From assembly GCA_035772405.1 (NCBI GenBank), contig JAYKKM010000255.1, positions 310,001-374,000 of the forward strand: a stretch of 64,000 nucleotides of DNA, in the 5' to 3' direction. The notes under the pieces were generated by a model. It saw only the letters and a list, made by a program, of their open reading frames with translations. It was not told the DNA's origin and did no database searches. The translations under genes were made by a program, and so were the position numbers. The DNA comes from Chrysogorgia sp. JL179-B06. Lineage: Eukaryota; Cnidaria; Anthozoa; Scleralcyonacea; Chrysogorgiidae. Below are positions 25,806 to 34,413 of the stretch, in pieces (position 1 is the stretch's first letter; each line of letters begins with the position of its first letter).

Positions 25806-27236
25806 CTACCGTTTTAGCTTGTAATAATCATAAGCAAACCACGCAAGTACCACCGCGAGCACCCACAGATTTTGAGCCAACCACGCGAGACCCTTTGCAC
25901 CCAACGTCAACATATTGTAGATTAAGTTAGCCAACCCAACAGCCCATGGACCCATTTTCGTTATCGCGTTCTTAACAGCCTGTGCGAGTGACCTCGTGGC
26001 CATAGCGCCTTTCATAACAGCGGACCTACCAGCGATAATAATTGTTGTTATAATTCCAGCCATTGAAATTGCTACAGCGCTCAACCCAACCATATTCTCT
26101 TTAGCCCATTCCTTGAATCTCTGAAACCTGTCAATGTCGACTTCTTGTTGCTCTCTAACCTCCTCTATTTCTAACTGTCCTAAAGTTCTGTATTTAGCTT
26201 GCGTAAGTCCAATCACTCTTTCGCGTAGATCAATGTGCTCTTCGTTCTCTGCAGTTGTAAGGTCTTTTCCCTCGAGCTCTACTATTCTTTCGTTCGCTTT
26301 GTCTATCGCTTCTTGAAAATGGTTTGCTTGTATTCGCAATGCACCATTGGCACCTATTCTTGATTCGCGCGCCACACCATCACTTGGGTTGAGCACACCA
26401 TTCAGCTCGCGGTTTTCGTCTGGTGATAGCCCAGGTGTGTCATCATAACCCACTCTTGTCTCAATTACTGGGAAGTCGTCTGGGATCACTTCTGTTGTGA
26501 CAGCTGTTGTTTCTGCACTCTCAGGGATTTGATCAACTAACTGTTTGAACTGCTCAATCGCGTTTTTACTACTCATGTCTTTACTGTAGATCAAGCCTTT
26601 TCTCCCAGGTACTAGAATTCGTTTGGGTTTTCCATATTTACCATCTTTGTTCATCGGTTTGAAAAGAATAGACCCTGAGCCTGTCACATACGACCTGTTG
26701 GCTATCTCCCTTGACGCGACGTCATGACCGAGTTTTTTTTTATACAACTCATACGTTTTCTTATCTATCAGCTTGACTCTTTTTACTTGATTTTTTTCTA
26801 CCTCTTTGTTGAACACGTTTATCTTGTCCAATCTTCTATAAAGATCGTCTGACCTCACCTCAAGAGCCGTGCTGTAGCTTATGTCATTGACGTCACCATA
26901 TGACCCCTGTTCAACAAACTCCACCGCGGGGACTTCTGTGTTAGTTCCCCTTATTGTCACCGTCTTACCATCATCAGTGTCAACAAACGACGTCTCTTTT
27001 TGCCCACCTCGCCTCGCGTCTAGCTCACTCATTATCTTTTTCGCGTGGTCTTGATAGTCGTCGTAATTAACACGAACGTCTTCCGGCATGTTGTCTTCAG
27101 TGTACTCACCGTGCATGCCTTCAATAAAATCTTCGATATCGGCGAGCGTCTTTTCTAATTGCTCATCACTCATACCTTCGTACTTGTCAAAGTTTTCCAT
27201 CTCGATCTCGTCAAAACCTTCCCCACCCTCAGCCAT
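25806..27236 (-). CDS. E2: 476-aa protein with membrane-active C-terminus
   Basis: Starts MAEGGEGFDEIEMENFDKY. Same architecture as the 481-aa E1 protein: charged coiled-coil N-terminal half, KPKRILVPGRKGLIYSKDMS block, acidic linker, and a C-terminal part with WAKENMVGLSAVAISMAGII, an Ala/Lys/Leu stretch and a last helix LWVLAVVLAWFAYDYYKLKR. The membrane-prone C-terminus is the best-conserved part between E1 and E2, suggesting it carries the function. Capsid and integrase genes flank it closely (37 and 6 nt). Role unknown; an internal virion protein acting on membranes is my guess. Confidence 0.7.
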   Translation of the reverse strand: MAEGGEGFDEIEMENFDKYEGMSDEQLEKTLADIEDFIEGMHGEYTEDNMPEDVRVNYDDYQDHAKKIMSELDARRGGQKETSFVDTDDGKTVTIRGTNTEVPAVEFVEQGSYGDVNDISYSTALEVRSDDLYRRLDKINVFNKEVEKNQVKRVKLIDKKTYELYKKKLGHDVASREIANRSYVTGSGSILFKPMNKDGKYGKPKRILVPGRKGLIYSKDMSSKNAIEQFKQLVDQIPESAETTAVTTEVIPDDFPVIETRVGYDDTPGLSPDENRELNGVLNPSDGVARESRIGANGALRIQANHFQEAIDKANERIVELEGKDLTTAENEEHIDLRERVIGLTQAKYRTLGQLEIEEVREQQEVDIDRFQRFKEWAKENMVGLSAVAISMAGIITTIIIAGRSAVMKGAMATRSLAQAVKNAITKMGPWAVGLANLIYNMLTLGAKGLAWLAQNLWVLAVVLAWFAYDYYKLKR

Positions 27237-27242
27237 ATTACA

Positions 27243-28349
27243 TTAGCTCACATTTTGAATGTCGCTTTCTGGTATCCACGAATTATGTTTGCTCTCGTAA
27301 CCCAACCATTTGACCAGCGCCATCTTCTTCCCTCTGACTTTCTTTCTTTTCAACACCTTTTCGACTCTGTACACGTCGTCGCCACCACGTTCCCTATTGA
27401 CCAGCGATAATTCCTGTTCATAAAATTTACCAATAATCTGTTCACCGGTGTGATCCTCAATTTCGTACACATTCGGATCACCACGAATAACCTTTACCAC
27501 TTTAAACAGCTCTTCAGTGAAGTTGGCTTCATAGCCCTTTGTGAACACACTCTTGTATTTACTAATTCTCACCGATTGACCAATCTTGAACTTTGGTAAT
27601 GGGTTGTCTGCAAATTGATGACCAAACAAAGTGGTCCAAACTTCACCCTCATTTGACTTATTGACATCCTTCGGCTTCATCATAATACTGCGGTTCACAT
27701 TGCTATTGTAATTGCCCACGAACTGAACCAAAACGTCAATCCATTTGTACGTCCCATGAGTGTAAAAGTACTTCCACATAACACTCTTCAGACTTCTATT
27801 AAAACGCTCGACAACAGCAGCCTTTTTGTCGCTCTTAGTGCTGAAATATTCAACACCATGTTCTTTCAGCAAACTTTTCACACCAACATTGTAGAACTCA
27901 AGTCCGTCGTCAAATTGCGCTAACTTAGGCGTGGTTCCAAACCGATCTTTAAAGTCGCTCAACAATTTTCCAACAACCTTAGTCATGTTCTTAGTGTCTT
28001 TTCTATAAACTGCGATACCAAAAGCGTATCTACTCAATATTTCAATGCCTGTCAATATCCAATAATACCCTCCATTCTGTTTTGAATACTTACTCATGTC
28101 CACTAAGTCCATTTGAAGCTCTTCACCAAGAAATCCAACAAAAGTCGCGCGGAATTTATGTCTTCTCACAATGGGTTTGTACCTAGTGTAAGTGTCCTGC
28201 GCTGTCAACCATTCTTTCACTGTTTTTCTAGTTACTTTCAATCCGTCTCCTAATGCACTTTGATACAACCTCTCTGCACCACTGAACCCTGTCTTGGGAT
28301 TATAGTAGATGTCTCTCAACCCTTGTTCTGTTTCCACACCAAGCTCCAT
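27243..28349 (-). CDS. E2: Polinton integrase (rve core plus chromodomain)
   Basis: Catalytic triad visible in QMDLVDMSKY, QFDDGLEFYNVG and AVVERFNRSLK. C-terminal chromodomain with VYRVEKVLKRKKV and KWLGYESKHNSWIPESD. The middle contains the RISKYKSVFTKGYEANFTEELFKV block found in all copies, an SH3-like DNA-binding part by position. I prefer the ATG at 28349 (MELGVETEQ) to the one three codons earlier, which would overlap the penton stop. Frame complete. It would have produced the ATGGAC duplication flanking E2. Confidence 0.93.
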   Translation of the reverse strand: MELGVETEQGLRDIYYNPKTGFSGAERLYQSALGDGLKVTRKTVKEWLTAQDTYTRYKPIVRRHKFRATFVGFLGEELQMDLVDMSKYSKQNGGYYWILTGIEILSRYAFGIAVYRKDTKNMTKVVGKLLSDFKDRFGTTPKLAQFDDGLEFYNVGVKSLLKEHGVEYFSTKSDKKAAVVERFNRSLKSVMWKYFYTHGTYKWIDVLVQFVGNYNSNVNRSIMMKPKDVNKSNEGEVWTTLFGHQFADNPLPKFKIGQSVRISKYKSVFTKGYEANFTEELFKVVKVIRGDPNVYEIEDHTGEQIIGKFYEQELSLVNRERGGDDVYRVEKVLKRKKVRGKKMALVKWLGYESKHNSWIPESDIQNVS

Positions 28350-28354
28350 ATAAT

Positions 28355-29038
28355 TCACACAATATACAGTTCCAATAATACCGCGCCAATTTTGAGACTA
28401 TTGTTATTTGGTTTGACACGAAACGTCATACTTGAGTAGACACCTTTTTTAATACCCACCTTTGACTCAATGTCCACATGGCGTTGCACTGACCCCTTCA
28501 AAGGCTGCTCGGTGGGTATTGGCAACGTTGCGATCACATTGCTACGCTTCCCATCAATACCCACATTGCTCTCAGGGTTAACAATATCACATGAGATCTC
28601 TATGTACTTCAGACCTCTGTACATATCAACCTTGTTTGGGCTGACGTGCCACTCCTTCCCACTTAGGATTAATGTGTTCTCCACGAAGCCAAGAAGAGGT
28701 CCAACCCTCAGCAATCTAAATGGGATCGCAGTCTTTACTCTACACCCACCAGATGGGGTTTTCTCTACTTCAAGAGTTGACCCCATGTTGGGGATCTGGA
28801 GCCTTATGTACTCAACCAACGCGTTGAAGTTATAGTGTCCTTGAGGTAGTGAGTGTTGTACGAGACCACTAGAGCCACTGAAGGAAAAGTCGATTGTGTT
28901 CGCCAGTACGTTGTCGTAGTCCCAAAACACGGTGGCTGTCTTAACCATAATGTATGGGTTGTCACTCACGATCATTATTGCGTTGTCAAAGGACACGACT
29001 TTCTCTACACCTTCAATGAGTACCGTCAACTTTCGCAT
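28355..29038 (-). CDS. E2: penton-like minor capsid protein
   Basis: 227 aa from MRKLTVLIEG at 29038, which aligns with the E1/E3/H starts. An ATG four codons upstream is also possible. Landmarks: NPYIMVKTATVFWDYDNV, LLRVGPLLGFVENT, MYRGLKYIEISCDIV, KRSNVIATLPIPTEQPLKGSV, and the final GAVLLELYIV. These are the features used to recognise Polinton penton/minor capsid proteins with a single jelly roll. It is transcribed away from the 456-aa gene across a duplicated intergenic segment. Confidence 0.78.
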   Translation of the reverse strand: MRKLTVLIEGVEKVVSFDNAIMIVSDNPYIMVKTATVFWDYDNVLANTIDFSFSGSSGLVQHSLPQGHYNFNALVEYIRLQIPNMGSTLEVEKTPSGGCRVKTAIPFRLLRVGPLLGFVENTLILSGKEWHVSPNKVDMYRGLKYIEISCDIVNPESNVGIDGKRSNVIATLPIPTEQPLKGSVQRHVDIESKVGIKKGVYSSMTFRVKPNNNSLKIGAVLLELYIV

Positions 29039-29050
29039 TATGTATAACAT

Positions 29051-29290
29051 ATGGTATATTATATGCAGAAAGCCCTTCGTGACTACTATGGAAAGTACTA
29101 CAAACGTGCGATGGCTAACACATCAAAGGCAGACCTCATCAAAAAGCACCCTCACGCTACTTTAAGCAAATTCAAGTTCGATCCAAATATTTCGCAAGAT
29201 GGAGGATCTGAGCCAAACGTCAAAAGTGCCTCTGGTAGATCCACAGTCTCCGTTGGACCTCTAATCAACACTACAACCCTGACCATATAA
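29051..29290 (+). other. E2: duplicated and decayed divergent-promoter segment
   Basis: Between the penton start and the 456-aa gene lie two gene fragments. 29051-29212 codes on + for a piece like the N-terminal part of the 456/543-aa protein (KKHPHATLSKFKFDP). 29216-29287 on the - strand looks like a second penton start (MVRVVVLIRGPTETVDL). This is what a partial tandem duplication of the penton/456-aa head-to-head junction would leave. Confidence 0.65.
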
Positions 29291-29309
29291 TATAGTGTGT
29301 GTTATGTAG

Positions 29310-30680
29310 ATGCTAACAAAAAGAAAGCAAGGTGAGCTAATTCTTCTTAGTGAGTTTCCAAACGCGCAACTAAACAAGTTCGAGTTTGGGTACAACCTCG
29401 CAGACGACAATAAAACAGTCAAGACCGTCGACATTTACTTCAAGTCAGGTCCAAAGTACTCTGACATGATAAACATAAAGTCATCAAAGTTCACGAAGAA
29501 CAAGGGCCTCACGAAATTCCTTAGCAACACACCAAGATTCCCAAGAATATGGTCGAGCGATGGACGTGTCCCAAAGTTACTACTGACGGAGACCCACAAG
29601 AGCTACAGAGAAGTCGCCACGTTTCCACCATATGTCCTAAATTACCCAACCCACAATTTTGACGTCTTTGTTGACGACAATAACTCCTTCAAATCAAATC
29701 TACCGAAAATATTCATCGACACCAAAAAACGTTACGACGACAAGGCGATTGGTGGTAACGTTAACACAGTTTGGACTCTACTCGAGAGTTACTATCAAGC
29801 GATCGCAGGTATGTACATCGCTACATACCGCTCAGGGGTGTCTCTACAAAACCTAAGTTATCACGTCGACGTCCCAAAGCAAGTCGTGGGTCTCATGAGG
29901 TTCCACGTGTACTTCACCATTCGTCGTGTGATGTTTCGTTTGAGTAAGAGTCAAGTTGACATTAACAACATCTTAAGACTGTACCTCCCTGACTGGCGAC
30001 TTTTGAAAGGACATGTACCATTGACTGATGTTGACAATAGATACATCAAGGACATCCAAGGTGATTATCGTCGGTATTGCCCGAGACACTCTGACGGGTT
30101 CACACCATTAGGACAAGAACTACTAAACCAATCGATTGAAGTTTACATGTACGCCATTCTTGGAGCCCAAGCGAGGTCAAAGCAAAGCATCGTGGGAACT
30201 AGAGCTAGTGCTCGAGAAACGCAACAAATCTTTAGAGACATCGTTGAAAACGCCGTGGTTCAATATTCACCGAGTGTTTGGATCAACCTTATGAACAAAG
30301 CGATTAGTGACACCAACGTTAAGCTAGACACAGCTGTGACACCCAACACTTGGCTGATCCCCAGAAGCATGGTCTTGTTAAAGGACCCCATCGTTGGTTA
30401 CAATAACGTGCTAAGAACTTCGTCCGAAACTGGGATGACGTTTGGGTATAATGACGGGTTGAACTACCACCAAGTGCCAAAAGCGAAGCACAAAAAAGTC
30501 CACCAAGCGGCAGGACTTCACTTGGAAACTCTAGCTACGCCACCTGCAAAGAAAACAGTGGTCACCACCAATCAAATAGCGCAGACCACCACAAGTAAGT
30601 CAGACACGACAACGCTGGCGATAATCTTAGGGTTCTCAGCAGTCTCTGGCTATTTAGTAACCAAATACACCTTAAAGTAG
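29310..30680 (+). CDS. E2: 456-aa tail-anchored protein, unknown
   Basis: Homologue of the 543-550-aa proteins of E1, E3 and H. The N-terminal 80-90 residues and the tandem repeat of those copies are missing. Shared blocks: LNYPTHNFDVFVDD, YRSGVSLQNLS, LMRFHVYFTIRRVMFRL, QSIEVYMYAILGAQARS (about residues 270-286), and SVWINLMNKAISDTN. It ends in one hydrophobic helix, LAIILGFSAVSGYLVTKYTL. No domain recognised. The single C-terminal membrane segment and late-gene position suggest a virion membrane protein. Fibre gene follows after 2 nt. Confidence 0.65.
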   Translation: MLTKRKQGELILLSEFPNAQLNKFEFGYNLADDNKTVKTVDIYFKSGPKYSDMINIKSSKFTKNKGLTKFLSNTPRFPRIWSSDGRVPKLLLTETHKSYREVATFPPYVLNYPTHNFDVFVDDNNSFKSNLPKIFIDTKKRYDDKAIGGNVNTVWTLLESYYQAIAGMYIATYRSGVSLQNLSYHVDVPKQVVGLMRFHVYFTIRRVMFRLSKSQVDINNILRLYLPDWRLLKGHVPLTDVDNRYIKDIQGDYRRYCPRHSDGFTPLGQELLNQSIEVYMYAILGAQARSKQSIVGTRASARETQQIFRDIVENAVVQYSPSVWINLMNKAISDTNVKLDTAVTPNTWLIPRSMVLLKDPIVGYNNVLRTSSETGMTFGYNDGLNYHQVPKAKHKKVHQAAGLHLETLATPPAKKTVVTTNQIAQTTTSKSDTTTLAIILGFSAVSGYLVTKYTLK

Positions 30681-30682
30681 TA

Positions 30683-31633
30683 ATGAGTCTAAACTATGGG
30701 TATGAGTCTGACGACCCCCACGATAAAATACTAAAGAGAACGAAAAGACATCTGGACGAAGATCCCAAATTAAGTGCGACTGGTGGAAGGATGTCTGGAA
30801 TAATAGACATGCAAGGCTCAGCAATAAAAAACGTAGCAGACCCAGTCGATGACTCAGACGCTGCAAATAAAAGAACTCTAGAGCAATTGCTATCAGGTTT
30901 CCTCAAGAGTCAGTCCTATAACATTGTGCTCGACTTCAACGTTAGCACACACGCCTTGAAAAACGTGGAATTTCACACCAATGGTTCAAACAAAGTGAAA
31001 GCCATTGGTGAAACAAGTAAATTAGTGCAAAACAACCCAGCTTATGGTCCTATTGTCGGCATCAGCGGTGTGAGTCAAAGTTTTCTATCCCCCGTGTTAA
31101 CACCAATCCCACTTGAGTCAGGTCTCCATTTTAACTGCCCCAGTATGCAATGGTGTGATCTTTCCATTTTTGTTGTGGTGAGGTTACCTACTCGCACCGC
31201 TGGATCAAATTGGGAGACAATTATATCAAACGACGACGGTCAGTGGGACAAGTTCATAGGGTACAAGACTGGTATGACCAACGGACTCGCGTATGGTGGT
31301 AGCATCCCAGCAATGGAGAGCATATGCACTATTCCAAGCGGCGTTGACATAAGTAAAATGCATATGATATCAATACACTGGCAAATGAGCAACTCACATG
31401 TCAGGGTCAACAACGTTAAGTCAGCCGACTCAGACTTCGTAGCGAATATGAAAAAGATAGGCACACCCTATGGAACAATTTTTGGAATACATCGACCAAG
31501 AATACCACTCGCACCTTATGCATACCCATCGTTGATAGAATTCTACGGTGTGAAAATTGTGAGTGGCTACATGACAAACCGAGACATCATAATCATGGGT
31601 GGAAAAATGATGAAGGAATATGGTGTAAAGTAA
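30683..31633 (+). CDS. E2: fibre-like protein with phage-type shaft motif and lectin-like head
   Basis: 316 aa. The shaft motif is clearer here than in E1: GGRMSGIIDMQGSAIKNVAD followed by PVDDSDAANKRTLE (about residues 35-68), a textbook phage tail-fibre repeat. The C-terminal region has LHFNCPSMQWCDLSIFVVVR, NWETIISNDDGQWDKFIGYK, HMISIHWQMSNSHVRVNN and LIEFYGVKIVSGYMTNRD, consistent with a beta-sandwich lectin fold. A receptor-binding virion fibre is the natural reading. The start ATG overlaps the upstream TAG (TAGTAATG spacing), and its stop is immediately followed by the next ATG (TAAATG). Confidence 0.72.
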   Translation: MSLNYGYESDDPHDKILKRTKRHLDEDPKLSATGGRMSGIIDMQGSAIKNVADPVDDSDAANKRTLEQLLSGFLKSQSYNIVLDFNVSTHALKNVEFHTNGSNKVKAIGETSKLVQNNPAYGPIVGISGVSQSFLSPVLTPIPLESGLHFNCPSMQWCDLSIFVVVRLPTRTAGSNWETIISNDDGQWDKFIGYKTGMTNGLAYGGSIPAMESICTIPSGVDISKMHMISIHWQMSNSHVRVNNVKSADSDFVANMKKIGTPYGTIFGIHRPRIPLAPYAYPSLIEFYGVKIVSGYMTNRDIIIMGGKMMKEYGVK

Positions 31634-31840
31634 ATGGGAGCATGTGTTTCGAGACCTCATGAAACATACAAGATAAATAAGACGACTGACCACATGTTCA
31701 AAGCTGGTGGATCATTTGGTCGCGGTGACGTTACTCTCGAGCTCCACGCTGAGATTGGTATGAGGTCTAAAAAGACTTACGGCAAACCTATTATGTTACC
31801 AGAGTCAGACACTGTGGGAGTGGTAGGAGACGTGACCTAA
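31634..31840 (+). CDS. E2: 68-aa protein with N-myristoylation-type start
   Basis: Begins MGACVSRPHETYK directly after the fibre stop. Gly2 with Ser/Cys nearby fits an N-myristoylation signal, and Cys4 could be palmitoylated, as in other short MGxC proteins anchored to membranes. The rest is polar, with no domain. Present only in E2, where E1/E3/H have the 166-171-aa membrane protein. The tight spacing supports it as part of the fibre transcript. Confidence 0.55.
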   Translation: MGACVSRPHETYKINKTTDHMFKAGGSFGRGDVTLELHAEIGMRSKKTYGKPIMLPESDTVGVVGDVT

Positions 31841-31846
31841 GTTAAA

Positions 31847-31987
31847 ATGGGTTGGCTTAGAAAACTGATTCGTAACATTAGAAACTTTTTCAGACGACGT
31901 AGAAAACTGAAGACTAATAAAACACACCTGCTGCATTGGTACACAACAAACCAGATCTATAAAAAACCTGACACCTATGTCGAGTAG
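31847..31987 (+). CDS. E2: 46-aa cationic amphipathic peptide
   Basis: ATG at 31847, 6 nt after the previous stop, gives MGWLRKLIRNIRNFFRRRRK and 26 more residues. On a helical wheel the first 16 residues alternate hydrophobic (W, L, I, I, F, F) and Arg/Lys positions, like membrane-lytic peptides. Animal Polinton-like viruses are known to carry small membrane-active ORFs; equivalence here is inference. The next gene, Bro-N, begins 23 nt after its stop. Confidence 0.45.
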   Translation: MGWLRKLIRNIRNFFRRRRKLKTNKTHLLHWYTTNQIYKKPDTYVE

Positions 31988-32009
31988 TTTTTTTTGCGGG
32001 GCTATAGTA

Positions 32010-32771
32010 ATGGTAGCCAACTCAGTGCAATTATTCGATGGTCACCAAATCACAACGGTTAATCACAACGGTGAAATATGGTTCAAAGCGAAAGAAGTCG
32101 CGAGCGCTCTAGGTTATGCTCGACCAAAAGATGCAGTGCACGACCACGTCGAACCTGACTGTAAAATGAAGATAGAGCAGACCTCGTTTATCAACGAGCT
32201 TGGGGTCTACTCATTGACGTTCTCGAGTAAATTGGAGCGCGCGAAACACTTTGGAAGGTGGGTGCACTCAGAAGTCTTGCCAAGCGTTAAAAAAAGTTTA
32301 GCTGACGTCGGTCTCAAACACAACCAGTTTAAAATGATCACTGAGTTCGATCTTCATACGAAAGTTGTTGGTTTTCTTAGGAAATATTATCCAGAAGCTA
32401 TTTTGATAGCTGCTTGTGGTGAAAATCAAGACACTTCAAGTAAAAGAATAAATTCGTGGAAAAAAGGTTACCAACGTGGAACGCCTGACTTGATTATTGC
32501 CAATGCAAACCGTCAGCGCAGCGGACTAGTGATTGAGTTCAAGAACCCAGGTGGCACAGGCAAGACATCTGAAGAGCAGGAGTCTCTGCTACTCAGATAC
32601 AAATCCGCTGGGTACCTAACACTCTTGTGCGACTCATACGACGACGCTATTACCACGGTAGTAAAATATTTCTTTGACGTTGGGTTTCAGTGCTCCCAAT
32701 GTTTTCGTAAATTTAAAAATAAATCAGCGTTGAGTAACCACGAGAGACGCTACTGTAAAGAGACTTTTTAG
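32010..32771 (+). CDS. E2: Bro-N + VRR-NUC-like nuclease + zinc finger protein
   Basis: 253 aa from ATG 32010 (MVANSVQLFD); an ATG 11 codons earlier would overlap the 46-aa gene. Bro-N region: IWFKAKEVASALGYARPKDAV (23-43) and FSSKLERAKHFGRWVHSEVLP (71-91). Nuclease: GENQDTSSKRINSWKKGY, then GTPDLI with P159-D160, VIEFKNP with E176 and K178, and Q190, matching the VRR-NUC/PD-(D/E)XK pattern. Zinc finger: C228, C231, H244, C249. It would bind and cut DNA, perhaps in replication or recombination. Complete frame. Confidence 0.75.
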   Translation: MVANSVQLFDGHQITTVNHNGEIWFKAKEVASALGYARPKDAVHDHVEPDCKMKIEQTSFINELGVYSLTFSSKLERAKHFGRWVHSEVLPSVKKSLADVGLKHNQFKMITEFDLHTKVVGFLRKYYPEAILIAACGENQDTSSKRINSWKKGYQRGTPDLIIANANRQRSGLVIEFKNPGGTGKTSEEQESLLLRYKSAGYLTLLCDSYDDAITTVVKYFFDVGFQCSQCFRKFKNKSALSNHERRYCKETF

Positions 32772-32990
32772 ACAGTGAGTAATAAGTCGAATTAGCACTC
32801 GTTCTCGTTGTTGAGACGACACTTGAGGTGACAACTGCTCTAACATTTTTAAAAGATATTTTTTAACTTGATAAAGGTGTCTGCGAAGATTTCTCTGACC
32901 ACTGTGTGAAAAAATGTTTCTACGGGAGACATTGGACGCTTCGTGTGACCAATGTCTAAATTTAATAAAGTGGGGTATCCGAGAACACCC

Positions 32991-33563
32991 TTAATTTTGC
33001 GTGGAAGGATGATGACGTCTGCACACTGCTCTGTATTGCTCAGCGCCACCAACGAATGATGGCCCTGGGTTGTATCTCCAAGTGAATGGCGCTTCAACAG
33101 TTGTTCCGTAAGTGTCACGACAAACGGCGCAATACGCTTTTAGAAATGTGATGTCGTCTGCCATTGGGAACAACGTGTCAAGTTCACCAATTCTTTTTAA
33201 GCGCTCTGTTGATATGAGACCACAAATAATGACGTGAATGCCAGCTTTAATGTATTCACGGGTAATTGGGATTAACCCAGAGTACCAATGGCCTTCATCA
33301 ATGCCGATGACGTCATAGTCAGCTATCTCGGAAGAACTCGGAAGGTTGGTGATTAACTTCGCAGGTAAACTGTCTGATCCAACAACAATGGTCTGACGAT
33401 GTGTGGAGAACGTGTGGTCAGTTCGCCTAGTGTCGCCTGTGTTGTTCATGTAGAGGACTTTGAGCCCTGACTTACTTAACGTGATTAACCTACGAAGAGT
33501 CTCTGTTGTTTTTCCTGCAAACATGGGACCAATCACGATTTCTAGTTTACCGGTTTTCTTCAT
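32991..33563 (-). CDS. tk: E2: type II thymidine kinase (TK1 family)
   Basis: 190 aa. Phosphorylates thymidine for dTTP supply. P-loop GPMFAGKT at 12-19, Walker B/catalytic GIDEGHW at 87-93 (E90 as general base), and Zn-binding cysteines C145, C148 and C181 with H184. The VGGAEQYRAVCRRHH C-terminal signature of TK1 enzymes is intact. The usual Gln-Phe after DEG is His-Trp here. Length equals compact viral and bacterial TK1. It overlaps the upstream 245-aa gene by 17 nt and is convergent with Bro-N. Not present in E1, E3 or H, so it was gained by E2 or lost in the others. Confidence 0.9.
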   Translation of the reverse strand: MKKTGKLEIVIGPMFAGKTTETLRRLITLSKSGLKVLYMNNTGDTRRTDHTFSTHRQTIVVGSDSLPAKLITNLPSSSEIADYDVIGIDEGHWYSGLIPITREYIKAGIHVIICGLISTERLKRIGELDTLFPMADDITFLKAYCAVCRDTYGTTVEAPFTWRYNPGPSFVGGAEQYRAVCRRHHPSTQN

Positions 33564-34284
33564 GATTACTATACCTCCAGAGAAATGTTCTCTCCTGTTG
33601 CGGCAACTGTTGTTCGTTGTTGAATATCCGCTGGAGCTCTAAGTTTCTAAGATGGGACCTCGAGCTCTCGTGTCTCAAGCGATGCATTGGGTTGTTGGTG
33701 ACCACACCGCATGGGTGACAGGTGTACACGTTTTCGTCTCTTGCGAAGTGTCTGTGGGCGGGCGAGAGTACGTGGTCCCTGATATCGTCCACACCTAGTA
33801 TTTCCTTACACCCGACCTTGCAAACGTGGACGTCGCGGTTCGCGGCGAGATCTAGCCACGCTTTGGCTTTGGTTGGGCATGGTTTCCATATAAGGGTCAC
33901 TAAGAACACTTGGAGGAAGTTACCGAGTAACGTACCGTTGGACCCACTAGGGTTGTTCAAGTAGACATCACTCGCTAACGTAAGGTACTTGAATGATGAG
34001 TAACACCACACAGGGATTATGCTAGCTAATCTATCAGCAATCTCCTTGGCTCTATCTTCTCGAAGATCGATCCAAGTGTCGTGAAGATGCCTCGCACAGT
34101 CGACCTGGGGGATAGGCTGTTTTATTAACACCTCTTCACATCTGAGGTCAAGCAGATCGTATATTGAGAAGTACTCGTTTAAGACGTTGGGTCCATTGTC
34201 GACTCGTGGGGTAGACACACTGACAAAGGCCGTTCTCAGCAAGCGGTCAATAACTTCTTCGCTAACCTCTCGGTCTTGAGTCAT
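33547..34284 (-). CDS. E2: 245-aa protein with C-terminal zinc fingers
   Basis: N-terminal 130 residues without recognised domain (LRTAFVSVSTPRV, HDTWIDLREDRAKEIADRL, WCYSSFKYLTLASDVYLNN). The C-terminal part has two C2H2-like fingers: CKVGC...H...H (about 155-176) and CHPCGVV...H...H (about 189-210), each with the short CxxxC or CxxC spacing. Transcribed ahead of the thymidine kinase with a 17-nt overlap, so the two are probably co-expressed. E2-specific. Possibly a nucleic-acid-binding regulator. Confidence 0.6.
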   Translation of the reverse strand: MTQDREVSEEVIDRLLRTAFVSVSTPRVDNGPNVLNEYFSIYDLLDLRCEEVLIKQPIPQVDCARHLHDTWIDLREDRAKEIADRLASIIPVWCYSSFKYLTLASDVYLNNPSGSNGTLLGNFLQVFLVTLIWKPCPTKAKAWLDLAANRDVHVCKVGCKEILGVDDIRDHVLSPAHRHFARDENVYTCHPCGVVTNNPMHRLRHESSRSHLRNLELQRIFNNEQQLPQQERTFLWRYSNHEENR

Positions 34285-34333
34285 TACGTTATACTCCCAG
34301 AGAAAATCCTAATTTTAGTGCGTTTGGTCTGGG

Positions 34334-34389
34334 ACTGTGAGACACCTGTGAGGTCATCTGTGAGACACCTGTGAGGTCAACTGTGAGTA
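34334..34389 (+). promoter_or_regulatory. E2: CTGTGAG repeat array between divergent genes
   Basis: Two copies of a 22-nt unit that starts CTGTGAGACACCTGTGAG, plus a partial third ending CTGTGAGTAAG. It lies in the 129-nt gap between the zinc-finger gene and the 115-aa gene, the same place as the E1, H and E3 arrays. The rest of E2 has diverged strongly, so persistence of CTGTGAG suggests function. Confidence 0.5.
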
Positions 34390-34413
34390 AGATAACACGT
34401 GATAGTGTATTAG

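Noticed and set aside
32849..33118. Minus-strand ORF overlapping the thymidine kinase 3' end
   Set aside because: It is out of frame with the well-supported TK gene and has no homologous features.
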